Positions 8,538 to 16,730 of a DNA stretch of 64,000 bases are shown here, piece by piece. Each line of letters begins with the position of its first letter. Position 1 is the first letter of the stretch. Source of the stretch: DATAZK01 sp963731205 (GTDB taxonomy: Bacteria > Actinomycetota > Actinomycetes > Frankiales > Frankiaceae); the NCBI GenBank assembly GCA_963731205.1, contig CAVSUJ010000002.1, positions 806,001-870,000 on the forward strand, read 5' to 3'. The position numbers and the translations under genes are program-made. The notes under the pieces were generated by a model. It worked only from the letters and a program-made list of their open reading frames with translations, made no database searches and had not been told where the DNA came from.

Positions 8538-9410
8538 GTGGCGCGGGCTACGTTCCCTGCACCGGGACGCCGCATCGGCCACCGGCGAAGAGGGGCGGTC
8601 GTCATCAGTTACCGGATCGAGGCGGGTGCGGTGCTGCTCGCGGTCGCCGCAAGCGGGCTGGTCGGGATCGGCAGCCGGATCCGGCAGATTCGCCGCCGAA
8701 GGGCTGCGGTGCGCCCGGGCGCATCCGGCGTGTTGGGTCTTGCGCTGCTCCTCGTCGCCGGAGTGGTCGGTGGTGTGCTGCTCACGGGAAGTGCGGGCTC
8801 GCCGGCTGCTGACGCGACTCAGGCGATAGCCCGGGCGCCGACGGGTTCGGCGCTGGCGGCGCTCCGCGAGGTCGCCGTCAAGGGCCGGGCGCCCAAGACG
8901 GGTTACTCGCGCGCCCAGTTCGGTGAGGCCTGGGCCGACGTCGATCACAACGGCTGCGATACGCGTGATGACGTGCTGCGGCGTGATCTGACGAGCATCC
9001 AGGTCAGGCCCCAGACGCAGGGATGCGTCGTGGTCGCCGGGATCCTCGCTGATCCGTACACCGGCAAGCGCATCGAGTTCAGCAAGTCGGCTGCGTCCAA
9101 GGTTCAGATCGACCACGTCGTCGCGCTGAGCGATGCGTGGCAGACCGGGGCGCAGGGCTGGTCGGATGCGACCCGGTTGCAATTCGCCAACGATCCATTG
9201 GAGTTGCTCGCGGTCGACGGCCCGGCCAACCAGGACAAGGGTGACGGCGATGCGGCGACCTGGCTTCCACCGCAGAAGTCGTTCCGGTGTGCCTACGTCA
9301 GCCGCCAGGTGGCCGTGAAGGTGCGCTACCACCTGTGGGCGACGCCGGCCGAGCGCGATGCGATCGCTCGCGTGCTGCAGAAATGTCCTGGCGAACAGCT
9401 GCCGGCATGA
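8538..9410 (+). CDS. Membrane-anchored extracellular HNH endonuclease (DUF1524/GmrSD C-terminal type)
   Basis: The 290-residue protein begins with an Arg-rich leader and two hydrophobic helices (about residues 25-42 and 60-85), then carries an exported nuclease domain. Nuclease landmarks are NGCDTRDDVL, IDHVVALSDAW, FANDPLELLAV, and NQDKGDGDAATWLPP. These contain the His of the HNH beta-beta-alpha-metal fold and the Asn/Lys/Asp cluster of the DUF1524 family. Four cysteines (in NGCDT, QGCVVV, FRCAYV and QKCPG) could form two disulfides, which fits an extracellular location. The GTG start at 8538 is the first in frame; a later start is possible. Nutritional DNA degradation or competence are candidate roles. 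Confidence 0.8.
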   Translation: MARATFPAPGRRIGHRRRGAVVISYRIEAGAVLLAVAASGLVGIGSRIRQIRRRRAAVRPGASGVLGLALLLVAGVVGGVLLTGSAGSPAADATQAIARAPTGSALAALREVAVKGRAPKTGYSRAQFGEAWADVDHNGCDTRDDVLRRDLTSIQVRPQTQGCVVVAGILADPYTGKRIEFSKSAASKVQIDHVVALSDAWQTGAQGWSDATRLQFANDPLELLAVDGPANQDKGDGDAATWLPPQKSFRCAYVSRQVAVKVRYHLWATPAERDAIARVLQKCPGEQLPA

Positions 9411-9468
9411 GCCTGCAGTAACGCCCGGTGGCCTCAAGAAGTGATCACCGGACGCCGATGCAGCGCTG

Positions 9469-10386
9469 GTGACTCCCATCCCGGGCTGGTATCCCGACCC
9501 GGCGGGTTCGCCCGACCTGCGCTACTGGGACGGTCAGGCCTGGTCTTCGGCGACGAGCCCTGCCGCACCTGCCGCGGTCGCCGCGCCTGCCGCGGTAAGC
9601 GCCGCGCCTGCGCCGATGCTGCCCACGCCCCCGATGCGCGCGCTGCAACCGACCGCCGAGACGACGAGCCGCTTCCAGACGCCTCAGTCCACGAGCCAGT
9701 TCCAGGGCGGGCAGTCCGCGTGGGCCCGGACCCCGGAGCCGCCCGGCGGCATCCCCGGGCCGCGGGGCTCGGAGTACGCGGTGTCCCTTCCGCAACGACT
9801 CGACCTGCCCCCCGTCAAGCGCAAGCAGAGCAGCCTCTCCGGCCGCGCGGTGGCGGGGATCGTCGCGGCTCTCGCGGTGATGGGCGGCGCGGTCTACCTC
9901 CTGAACCAGCACCACGGCGGACCGGTACGCGTTTCGGCTCACACCACGATCCAGCTGCCCTCCGAGATCGCCGGAATGCCGCAGATCCACAACACCGCCA
10001 GTGACGAACTGCAGCGGATCATGAATTCGACAGCGGTGCCCAAGCCGCACCTGTTCGGGTTCTACGGCGCGTCGGCGGACAACCCCAGCGCGTTCGTGAT
10101 GGTCGCCAAATACCCGCAGACGGCCGATCAGGTCGCCCACAACCTGAGCACTTCGCTCCGGACGATGGACGAGCAAATCGGCAACGTCGTCTTCTGGAAT
10201 GACACGACCCCAGGTCCGCTCGGCGGCCAGATGAAGTGCGCGACCGTCACCCAGAACGCGCAGAGCGCCAGCGTCTGCATGTTCGAGGACACCGACGTCA
10301 TCGGTATGACCTACAGCTACGGCACCGCGGCCTCCCCCGGTCCCGACGCCGTCACGCTCCGGGATGCGGTCGAGCACAGCAACTGA
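9469..10386 (+). CDS. DUF2510 membrane protein
   Basis: This 305-residue protein starts with a DUF2510 motif (PGWYPDPAGSPDLRYWDG, residues 5-22), a short Trp-rich module found at the N-terminus of many actinobacterial membrane proteins. A Pro/Ala/Gln-rich linker follows, then one membrane helix (GIVAALAVMGGAVYLL, about residues 127-142) and an extracellular domain of about 160 residues without a recognised family. The extracellular part has two Cys that may pair. The GTG start sets the DUF2510 motif at the very N-terminus; the nearby ATG at 9457 is out of frame and runs into a stop. Function is unknown. Confidence 0.8.
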   Translation: MTPIPGWYPDPAGSPDLRYWDGQAWSSATSPAAPAAVAAPAAVSAAPAPMLPTPPMRALQPTAETTSRFQTPQSTSQFQGGQSAWARTPEPPGGIPGPRGSEYAVSLPQRLDLPPVKRKQSSLSGRAVAGIVAALAVMGGAVYLLNQHHGGPVRVSAHTTIQLPSEIAGMPQIHNTASDELQRIMNSTAVPKPHLFGFYGASADNPSAFVMVAKYPQTADQVAHNLSTSLRTMDEQIGNVVFWNDTTPGPLGGQMKCATVTQNAQSASVCMFEDTDVIGMTYSYGTAASPGPDAVTLRDAVEHSN

Positions 10387-10572
10387 CGCCCGGGGCGGCG
10401 GTCCACGCCGTCCTCGGATCACCCGGACACGCCCTGCACACCTCGGCAGCGCCGTCGGGACCAAGACCTCCCGATACGGGACTTAGGCCCTCGGCCGATC
10501 AGCGGGCTCCCAGGCTTTCCTGACGGAGGCGGCAGACAACAGGGCCTCGCCGTCTGATCGGAGGCTGGTTTC

Positions 10573-10761
10573 ATGACCCTCGCGAGCGGCCTGCTGTCGC
10601 GGCCGGCGTATTTCCTGCACTGGGGTGTCGTGCAGATATCGCTGGCCAACTTCCTGGTGATCATCGCGATGATCGTTCTGTTCGTACTCGCTCTCGTGAT
10701 CCCGTTCCCCCACACCCGGCGCGACGCCGAGGAGCGGAGGGATGACGATGAGCGCCCATGA
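10573..10761 (+). CDS. Small membrane protein of the cytochrome b6-like cassette
   Basis: The 62-residue protein has one or two hydrophobic segments (VVQISLANFLVIIAMIVLF) after a conserved-looking lead SRPAYFLHWG and ends in a charged tail. Its last five codons overlap the start of the cytochrome b gene, so the two are translationally linked. Similar HWG-containing peptides precede b6-type cytochromes in other actinobacteria, as far as I remember. It may be a small assembly or structural subunit. No cofactor motif is visible. Confidence 0.75.
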   Translation: MTLASGLLSRPAYFLHWGVVQISLANFLVIIAMIVLFVLALVIPFPHTRRDAEERRDDDERP

Positions 10762-11461
10762 GCGAACGACGTCCAGCAGCTGGACGGTCAGGCTCCGGAC
10801 TCGGCTGAGCCGCACCGTACCGGCCGGTCAGGTGTTACCCGATCGCCAGCCTGCGTACGTGAACTCGTGGATCTATGTCTTCGGGGTGGCCTGCCTGGCC
10901 GCCTTCATGTGGGTCCTGTTCTCGGGCCTGGTGCTGGCGATCAAGGGTTCGCTGTGGTGGCACACCTCGTCGATCGGGCACTTCTTCAACTCCACGCATC
11001 TGTGGAGCGTGGAACTGTTCTTCATGTTCATGGTGATCCACCTGTGGGGGAAGTTCTTCATGGCGGCCTGGCGCGGCCGTCGCGCGTTGACCTGGATCAC
11101 CGGTGCGGTCGCGTTCCTCGGATCGATCGGCACTGCTTTCACCGGTTACCTGTCGCAGACCAACTTCGACTCGCAGTGGATTTCGACGCAGGCCAAGGAC
11201 GGACTCAACTCCGTCGGCATCGGAGCAGTTTTCAATGTTCTGGACACCGGCCAGATGCTGCTGTGGCACATCATGCTGCTGCCGCTCGTCATCGGCCTCT
11301 TGATCGTCATGCACATCGTCCTGGTCCGCCGGCACGGCGTCGTGCCGCCGTTCGACGCCCTCCCGCCGGAATCGGCGGACATCGCCGCCCAGGTCCCGGG
11401 CCAGCACCGGTCGGGAGCGGTTGAGCCACGCGACGCGGCAACAGTCTCGGGCCAGTCATGA
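10748..11461 (+). CDS. Cytochrome b N-terminal (b6-like) diheme membrane protein
   Basis: This 237-residue protein has four membrane helices with two His pairs for two b hemes: H84/H98 in helix B (THLWS and VIHLW) and H174/H189 in helix D (LLWHIM and VMHIVL). The 14- and 15-residue spacings match cytochrome b6, while mitochondrial-type cytochrome b has 14 in both. ATG at 10748 has GGAGG seven bases upstream; the earlier ATG at 10742 is too close to it. It lacks the C-terminal helices of full-length QcrB. It overlaps the next gene by four bases. No Rieske protein, c-type cytochrome or oxidase gene is in the window, so its redox partners are unknown. Confidence 0.9.
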   Translation: MSAHERTTSSSWTVRLRTRLSRTVPAGQVLPDRQPAYVNSWIYVFGVACLAAFMWVLFSGLVLAIKGSLWWHTSSIGHFFNSTHLWSVELFFMFMVIHLWGKFFMAAWRGRRALTWITGAVAFLGSIGTAFTGYLSQTNFDSQWISTQAKDGLNSVGIGAVFNVLDTGQMLLWHIMLLPLVIGLLIVMHIVLVRRHGVVPPFDALPPESADIAAQVPGQHRSGAVEPRDAATVSGQS

Positions 11462-12393
11462 GCCCCCTCCGGCCACGACGACACCGCGACCGGACGCCTG
11501 ACTCCCACCTCTTCCCAACACGGCCCTATGACCTGGTCAAGGAGTTCGTGATCGCGCTCGTCGTGGTCGGGCTGCTCGCCGGCGCGCTGGCAGCGGTGCT
11601 GTCATCCCCGGACCGAAAGGCTCTCAGCCTCGCCAGTTGGGCAAAAGCCGCTCCGGACGACGTGATCGCCACGGCAACGGCAGAACTCGCCGGCACCAGC
11701 ACGAGCGCCAGCTACGGGCCGCCCTACAACAACGCGGACGTCGGCCAAAAGCTGCTGGGCCTCACGACCCAGAAATGGGGCGGGATCCGGATCCCGGTCA
11801 ACAGCGCGAATGATCTCGTCATCGATCCGCTGCGCAGCGTCCCGAACGACCCGGCGCTGACCGGCGCGCTCAAGACCTGGGACCAGGCCTCGGCCGACCA
11901 ACAGACCAAGTGGGCTTCGAACTACTCCGATGCCATCGCCGCAGCCCCGGACGGCGTCGTGGCGAAGGCCAAGGCGGGCGACTACGGACCGGTCCCCCGG
12001 CTGGGTAGCAGCTATGTCGCACTGGCCGGCACCGGCGGCCTCGAAGGTCTGCTCACCACGAAGAACACCTTCTACAACGGCGACGAGACCAAGCCCCTGC
12101 TTCTGCTGGCCGACGGTGCCTACCTGGAGGACCAGGCTCGCGCCGAGCATCTCGGCGGCGATCAGTGGGGAATGATGAACGAGACCGGCAGCTATCCCGG
12201 GCAGCCCTGGATGTGGCTGTACACCTTCTGGTACCAGATCAAGCCCTTCTCCACCTCGGGCAATGCCGACGCACTCGTGTGGGGACTCATGGCGGTGCTG
12301 AGCCTCGGCTTCGTCTTCCTGCCCTTCATCCCGGGCCTGCGTTCACTACCGAAACACCTCGGCGTCCACCGCCTCATCTGGCGGCGTGCCTGA
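11458..12393 (+). CDS. Cytochrome b partner protein: membrane anchor, large extracytoplasmic domain, subunit IV-like C-terminus
   Basis: This 311-residue protein starts within the stop codon of the cytochrome b gene. A helix near residues 25-45 (FVIALVVVGLLAGALAAVL) leads to an extracytoplasmic domain of about 220 residues. A second helix (ALVWGLMAVLSLGFVFLPF, about residues 273-291) is followed by PGLRSLPKHLGVHRLIW, reminiscent of the end of cytochrome b6f subunit IV. There is no CxxCH heme motif and no iron-sulfur Cys set. The coupling suggests that it completes the quinone-binding half of a two-subunit cytochrome b complex. Its large soluble domain is not part of any subunit I recognise. 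Confidence 0.75.
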   Translation: MSPLRPRRHRDRTPDSHLFPTRPYDLVKEFVIALVVVGLLAGALAAVLSSPDRKALSLASWAKAAPDDVIATATAELAGTSTSASYGPPYNNADVGQKLLGLTTQKWGGIRIPVNSANDLVIDPLRSVPNDPALTGALKTWDQASADQQTKWASNYSDAIAAAPDGVVAKAKAGDYGPVPRLGSSYVALAGTGGLEGLLTTKNTFYNGDETKPLLLLADGAYLEDQARAEHLGGDQWGMMNETGSYPGQPWMWLYTFWYQIKPFSTSGNADALVWGLMAVLSLGFVFLPFIPGLRSLPKHLGVHRLIWRRA

Positions 12394-12414
12394 GGGGTGG
12401 TTCAGACTCGCGTC

Positions 12415-13389
12415 ATGCCTGACGTGCAGACCGTTCGTGGTCCGATCGACACCGCAGACCTCGGGCGTACGTACATGCACGAGCACGTCTTCGTGCTCAC
12501 CCCTGACGTCCAGCAGAACTATCCGGACGAGTGGGGTGACGAGGACGCCCGGGTGGCCGATGCCGTCGCCAAGCTCTCGGAGCTCTCGGCGACGGGCGTA
12601 CGGACCATCGTCGATCCCACGGTCATCGGCCTCGGGCGCTACATCCCACGCATCCAGCGGGTCGCCGCGCAGGTGCCCGATCTCAACATCGTGGTCGCCA
12701 CGGGGTGCTACATCTACGAGAACGTCCCGTTCTTCTTCCACCATCGCGGCCCCGCCCTGCAGCTCGACCTGCCCGATCCCATGGTCGAGATGTTCGTCGG
12801 CGACATCACCGACGGCATCGCCGGGACGGGCGTGCGGGCGGCGTTTCTGAAGTGCGCGATCGACGAGCCCGGACTCACCAAGGGCGTCGAACGCGTGATG
12901 CGTGCCGTGGCGAATGCCCATCACCAGACGGGTGCGCCCATCACCGTCCACACCCATCCGGACACGCGCACCGGACTCGAGGTCAAGCGGGTGATGTGCG
13001 ATGAGGAGCGCGTCCATCCGGAGCGGATCGTGCTCGGCCACAGCGGCGACTCGGCTGACGTGGATCACCTCAGCGAGCTCGCCGACGCGGGCTTCATCCT
13101 GGGCATGGACCGCTTCGGGATCAACCTCGCGACGACGGCTGAAGCGCGCGCCGACACGGTGGTCGAGATGTGTCGGCGCGGGTACGCCGAGCGCATGGTG
13201 CTCTCGCACGACGCGTCCTGCTACATCGACTGGATCGATCCGAACGTGCTCGGACTGCTGCCCCAATGGCACTACCTGCACCTCGAGCAGGACGTGCTGC
13301 CGTACTTGCGCGAGCACGGGGTCACCGACGGGCAGATCGACACCATGCTCGTGGACAACCCGCGGCGCTACTTCGAGCCGGCCGCCTGA
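12415..13389 (+). CDS. Phosphotriesterase-family metal-dependent hydrolase
   Basis: The 324-residue amidohydrolase-fold protein carries all metal ligands expected of the PTE family: H22 and H24 (MHEHVF), carbamylated K146 (AFLKCAID), H179 (ITVHTHPD), H209 (VLGHSGD) and D266 (LSHDASC). Family members hydrolyse lactones, organophosphates or related esters. The native substrate here cannot be told; lactonase activity is common among actinobacterial homologues. ATG at 12415 puts the first His-x-His at the usual distance from the N-terminus; GTG at 12397 would add six residues. It follows the cytochrome cassette by 21 bases but is functionally unrelated as far as one can see. Confidence 0.9.
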   Translation: MPDVQTVRGPIDTADLGRTYMHEHVFVLTPDVQQNYPDEWGDEDARVADAVAKLSELSATGVRTIVDPTVIGLGRYIPRIQRVAAQVPDLNIVVATGCYIYENVPFFFHHRGPALQLDLPDPMVEMFVGDITDGIAGTGVRAAFLKCAIDEPGLTKGVERVMRAVANAHHQTGAPITVHTHPDTRTGLEVKRVMCDEERVHPERIVLGHSGDSADVDHLSELADAGFILGMDRFGINLATTAEARADTVVEMCRRGYAERMVLSHDASCYIDWIDPNVLGLLPQWHYLHLEQDVLPYLREHGVTDGQIDTMLVDNPRRYFEPAA

Positions 13390-13434
13390 GCCGCCCCGCA
13401 CGACGGTCGACCATTTCTGAGAGAGAGTGTGGGG

Positions 13435-13779
13435 ATGCCTGAGTTGGACGATCCGCTCGCCTGCTGCTCACCTTTGGCCCGTGAGCCGCTGGACGCCGCG
13501 GCCGCCGCCGAACTCGCGACGACCCTCAAAGCGATCGCCGATCCCACCCGCCTGCGGCTGCTCTCCCTGATCCAGGCCCACGCAGACGCCGAGGCCTGCG
13601 TCTGCGAGCTGACCGAGCCGTTCGGCCTGAGCCAGCCGACGATCAGCCATCACCTGAAAGTGCTGCTCGACGCCGGGCTGGTCACCCGCAGCAGGCGCGG
13701 GACATGGGCGTACTACCGCGCCGTCCCCGAGCGACTCGATGCCCTGGCTGCGGTGCTCTCCGCACCGCAGCCCGTCTAG
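13435..13779 (+). CDS. ArsR/SmtB-family metalloregulator
   Basis: This 114-residue winged helix repressor has the ArsR family core LKAIADPTRLRLLSLI, recognition helix LSQPTISHHLKVLLDAGLV and wing RRGTWAYYR. EACVCELTE holds the Cys-x-Cys pair used by arsenite or cadmium/lead sensors, and a further Cys pair sits near the N-terminus (ACCSPL). Metal or metalloid binding that releases DNA is therefore likely. No arsenite pump, arsenate reductase or metal ATPase lies nearby, so its targets are elsewhere. ATG at 13435 was chosen over GTG at 13429. Confidence 0.9.
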   Translation: MPELDDPLACCSPLAREPLDAAAAAELATTLKAIADPTRLRLLSLIQAHADAEACVCELTEPFGLSQPTISHHLKVLLDAGLVTRSRRGTWAYYRAVPERLDALAAVLSAPQPV

Positions 13780-13806
13780 CGAGCCGCCGCCCTTTGTCGA
13801 GAGTCG

Positions 13807-14703
13807 TTACTTGGTGAGCGCGGCGCGCAGCGTCTTGATCTCCGGCGCGTTGCACACCGAACCCGGCTGGCCGTTGTCCATCTCGCAGATGGCCGCGGTG
13901 AGGGAATTGGCCGCTCCGAGCACGCCCTTGCTGGTGCTGCTGCTCGGGTCACGGATCTCGGCCGCGATCTCATCCGGCGCCTTGCCCTGCAGCACCGAAT
14001 AGTCGTACGTGGCGCCCGAGGACGTGAACTTGTTGCCGAAGTCCAGGAACGGGATGCTGCCGCCGTTGTCGTACTTGTCCACCAGCGCCTGCTGAGCGCT
14101 GGTCGGCTTCTCCAAGGTCGGATAGCTCCCGTTGACCTGCTGGTTGGTCGTCGTTTCCACCGACTGGAAGGCGAAGTACGGGCTACTGAACTTGGCCCCG
14201 TAGAAGCTGAAGGTCGGGATACTCGCCGGCGTGTCCTGGCTGGAGGAGGTGGTCTGCTGCAGGTTGGACCAGGTGCCGAAGCGCCCCAGCGCGGTGACGA
14301 CGGCCCAGCGCTCGGTCGCGCAGTACGGGCAGTACTCGGCGCCGTAATAGAGGAAGACCGGCTTGCCGCCCGCGGTCAGCGGGGTCCCGCTCACCTTGGC
14401 GGGACCACCGGTCGTGTTACCGGCACCGACGCTCTGGAACGTCGCCGCCGGAATGGTCGTCAACTGCTTGACGATCGCCGGCGAGGCGGGATGGCGCAGC
14501 GCAGAATTCTTCTTGTCGCTCTTCGTCACAAAGATGATCACCATCACCGCAACGATCGCGAGCACCACCACGGTGATGCCACCCACCGTCAGCATCTTGT
14601 TGCGGGCCTCGCGCTTGCGCTGCGCCTCACGCGCAGCCGCGGCGCGGGCGCGGGCGTTGGGCTTGTTGCGCTGCCCGCCGCCCTTCGTGGTCTCGGTGGC
14701 CAT
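13807..14703 (-). CDS. DUF929 membrane-anchored thioredoxin-like protein
   Basis: The 298-residue protein has a basic cytoplasmic lead (ARARAAAAREAQRKREARNK), one membrane helix (about residues 40-62) and an extracytoplasmic domain. YYGAEYCPYCATERW carries a CPYC pair like thioredoxins and DsbA. The region around SIPFLDFGNKF resembles the DUF929 family. A further Cys pair lies near the C-terminus (AICEMD and GSVCNAP). It probably handles thiol-disulfide exchange or cofactor delivery outside the membrane, but family function is not established. The frame opens at 14721; ATG at 14703 gives the usual short basic N-terminus. Confidence 0.85.
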   Translation of the reverse strand: MATETTKGGGQRNKPNARARAAAAREAQRKREARNKMLTVGGITVVVLAIVAVMVIIFVTKSDKKNSALRHPASPAIVKQLTTIPAATFQSVGAGNTTGGPAKVSGTPLTAGGKPVFLYYGAEYCPYCATERWAVVTALGRFGTWSNLQQTTSSSQDTPASIPTFSFYGAKFSSPYFAFQSVETTTNQQVNGSYPTLEKPTSAQQALVDKYDNGGSIPFLDFGNKFTSSGATYDYSVLQGKAPDEIAAEIRDPSSSTSKGVLGAANSLTAAICEMDNGQPGSVCNAPEIKTLRAALTK

Positions 14704-14882
14704 CTCTCTCCTGACGGTCAAGCCTTTGACGGTGTCGGCAGCGGTCCGGTGCCCCCATTGTGACGCACAGAATCACGAGCACCTGGTTGGCGGCTGGGAA
14801 AATTCGCCGGAGGAGGATGTCGCCTCTGCGTGAGCGCTGACGTTCGGCGACCCGCGACGCCCACCGTTGATCGGAGTCCGTG

Positions 14883-15467
14883 ATGGCCCTCGCCAACCTG
14901 TCCGAGCTGGACAAGCACAAGGCCGACCCGTTCGCACCGGGCTATCCGGACAGCCCGCGCACCTTCTACAGCCCGGTGGACGCGGTGGAGGACGCCCTCG
15001 TGGACCTGCTCAACTCCGCGTCCAAGAGCCTGGTCGTCGCGATGTACGGCTACGACGACCCGAAGTTGAACTCGATCCTGCAGGAGAAGCTGCTGTCGGA
15101 GCAGGTCTTCGTCCAGCTCAGCCTGGACAGCACCCAGGCGGCCGGTAAGGCCGAAGCGGCGATTCTCGCCTCCTGGCACAACGACAAGATCGGCAACAGC
15201 ATCGCGATCGGTCACAGCGAGAAGAACGCGATCATGCACCTGAAGATGGTCATCGTCGACGGGCTCGACGTCATCACGGGCAGCACCAACTGGTCGACGT
15301 CCGGCGAGAGCCGCCAGGACAACCAGCTCACGGTCATCCGCAACCCGCTGGTGGCCGCCGAGGCAAGGTCGCGGATCGACATCATCCACGACGACATGCT
15401 CAAGCAGATGGCGAAGCAGAAGCCGGCCAAGAAGGCCCAGAAGTCGGCTCCCGCCCGACGCGGCTAA
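14883..15467 (+). CDS. Phospholipase D-like (Nuc-type) single-HKD protein
   Basis: This 194-residue protein has one HKD motif, HLKMVIVDG, followed by GSTNWS. That is the pattern of Nuc-type nucleases and related phosphodiesterases, which dimerise to build one active site from two HKD motifs. YSPVDAVEDALVDLL and LVVAMYGYDDPKL match the start of the PLD fold. There is no signal peptide, so action in the cytoplasm is likely. A Lys-rich tail (KQKPAKKAQKSAPARRG) could bind nucleic acid. ATG at 14883 has GGAG at a proper distance; GTG at 14880 is adjacent and less likely. Confidence 0.85.
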   Translation: MALANLSELDKHKADPFAPGYPDSPRTFYSPVDAVEDALVDLLNSASKSLVVAMYGYDDPKLNSILQEKLLSEQVFVQLSLDSTQAAGKAEAAILASWHNDKIGNSIAIGHSEKNAIMHLKMVIVDGLDVITGSTNWSTSGESRQDNQLTVIRNPLVAAEARSRIDIIHDDMLKQMAKQKPAKKAQKSAPARRG

Positions 15468-15495
15468 CCCTGCGCAGCGGGCACACGAGACGGCA

Positions 15496-15523
15496 GTGGC
15501 GGGCGCCGAAAGGCGCCCGCCAC
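15496..15523. terminator. Strong hairpin between convergent genes
   Basis: A perfect 12-base-pair stem (GTGGCGGGCGCC and its complement) closes on a GAAA tetraloop. It lies between the stop codons of the PLD-like gene and the beta-helix gene, so it can end transcription from both sides. A second, shorter stem (ATCCGGC/GCCGGAT, 15536-15555) lies just beyond it. No U-tract follows, as is common in actinobacteria. Confidence 0.85.
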
Positions 15524-15562
15524 CGAGACCTGCAGATCCGGCCTACGAGCCGGATTCAGGAG

Positions 15563-16687
15563 CTAGCCCGCGTAAGCAGCGACGTGCCCCAGCGTGTGGG
15601 TCACGCCGAAGAAGCCATTGCTGGAAAGGCCGTTCACGGTCACCGGACCCGCCGTGAAGATTCCGTAGAAGCTGTTACGGAACGTGTTGCCGGAGATCTT
15701 GATGTTCAGCTTGCTGACATCACCGAGGTAGATGCCGGTGGTCTTCAGGTCAGCGAAGTCGGTCCGCAGGTTGTTCGGGCCGATGGTGTTCTGGACGATC
15801 TGGTTGCCGGAGAAGTTCAGCCCCGGTGCGTGGGCGTGCAGGGCGACCCCGCCGTGGCCGTTGCCGGAGAAGAAGTTGTGGGAGACGACGTTGTTGTAAA
15901 CGCCGCCGGATCCACCAGCCAGGATGATGCCGCTGCCGGAGGAGGCGTTGGGAGCCGACGGGGTTCCCAGGCCGTTGCCGTTCGCGGTGTTACCGCTGAT
16001 CGTGTTGGCGAAGATGCCGACACCGGAGTGGTCCGCCAGCACGATGCCGCAGCCGCCCGGGTTGTTGTTGGCGAGGTTGCTGAGGATCTGGTTGTGGCTG
16101 GCCGGGACGCCCAGGTCGTTCGACACGTTGATGCCGATGCCGTTGTTGTTGGAGACGTTGCCGACCGCCACCGACCACGACGTGGAGTTCAGGTCGATGC
16201 CCGCCCCGCCGTTGCTCTTCAGGTTGTTGCCGATGATCGAGTCGTGGTTGCTCGGCACCGGGCCCTGCGCACCGAACCCCGCGGTGATGATGCCGTCGTT
16301 CGGGTCGTTCTCAGACCCGGTTCCGGCGTTCTCGACGGTGAGGCCCTTGACCGTGACGTAGGACGCGGTCATACCGACGCCGTAGGGGAAGCCCTTGGCG
16401 TTGATGATCGCGCCGGTGCGGCCGGCGAGTGTCAGCGACTTGTTGACCGTGACGGTCTGGTGATAGGTGCCCTTGCAGACCACGACGGTGCCGTGCAGCG
16501 CGACAGCGTCGGCGGCAGCCTGGATCGAGCTGTATTTGGCGTCAGCGCACGAGGAGTTGTGATGAGCGCTCGATGCACTGGGTGCTACGTAGATCGTTGA
16601 GGCGCTGGCCTGCGCCGGAATGGCCGCGAGGCACGGGGCAGCAGCCATTGCTCCCACTACGAGGCCTCGGGAAATCCATCGGGACAT
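15563..16687 (-). CDS. Secreted right-handed beta-helix protein (pectate lyase/NosD-like fold)
   Basis: The 374-residue protein has a Sec signal peptide (MSRWISRGLVVGAMAAA to AQASA). Asn-rich repeat coils typical of parallel beta-helix proteins follow, for example SIIGNNLKSNGGAGIDL, AVGNVSNNNGIGINVSN and NTISGNTANGNGLG. An opening segment YSSIQAAADAVALHGTVVVCKGTY resembles the start of pectinesterase-like and PbH1 repeat proteins. No clear catalytic site can be pointed out, so a carbohydrate-binding or lyase role remains open. Frame extension upstream to 16903 is rejected because the signal peptide begins at 16687. Two hairpins lie directly upstream in the leader. Confidence 0.85.
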   Translation of the reverse strand: MSRWISRGLVVGAMAAAPCLAAIPAQASASTIYVAPSASSAHHNSSCADAKYSSIQAAADAVALHGTVVVCKGTYHQTVTVNKSLTLAGRTGAIINAKGFPYGVGMTASYVTVKGLTVENAGTGSENDPNDGIITAGFGAQGPVPSNHDSIIGNNLKSNGGAGIDLNSTSWSVAVGNVSNNNGIGINVSNDLGVPASHNQILSNLANNNPGGCGIVLADHSGVGIFANTISGNTANGNGLGTPSAPNASSGSGIILAGGSGGVYNNVVSHNFFSGNGHGGVALHAHAPGLNFSGNQIVQNTIGPNNLRTDFADLKTTGIYLGDVSKLNIKISGNTFRNSFYGIFTAGPVTVNGLSSNGFFGVTHTLGHVAAYAG

Positions 16688-16730
16688 CCGAACTCCGCTC
16701 CCTGTCAGTTCGGGTGGAGAACCCACCCCT
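16688..16730 (-). promoter_or_regulatory. Two hairpins around the ribosome-binding site of the beta-helix gene
   Basis: Read on the minus strand, the leader contains GGGTGG-loop-CCACCC (16712-16728). Directly before the ATG lies CCGAACT/AGTTCGG, whose 12-base loop contains the purine-rich GGGAGCGG ribosome-binding site. Presentation of the binding site in a hairpin loop may tune translation. No known riboswitch family was recognised. Confidence 0.4.
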
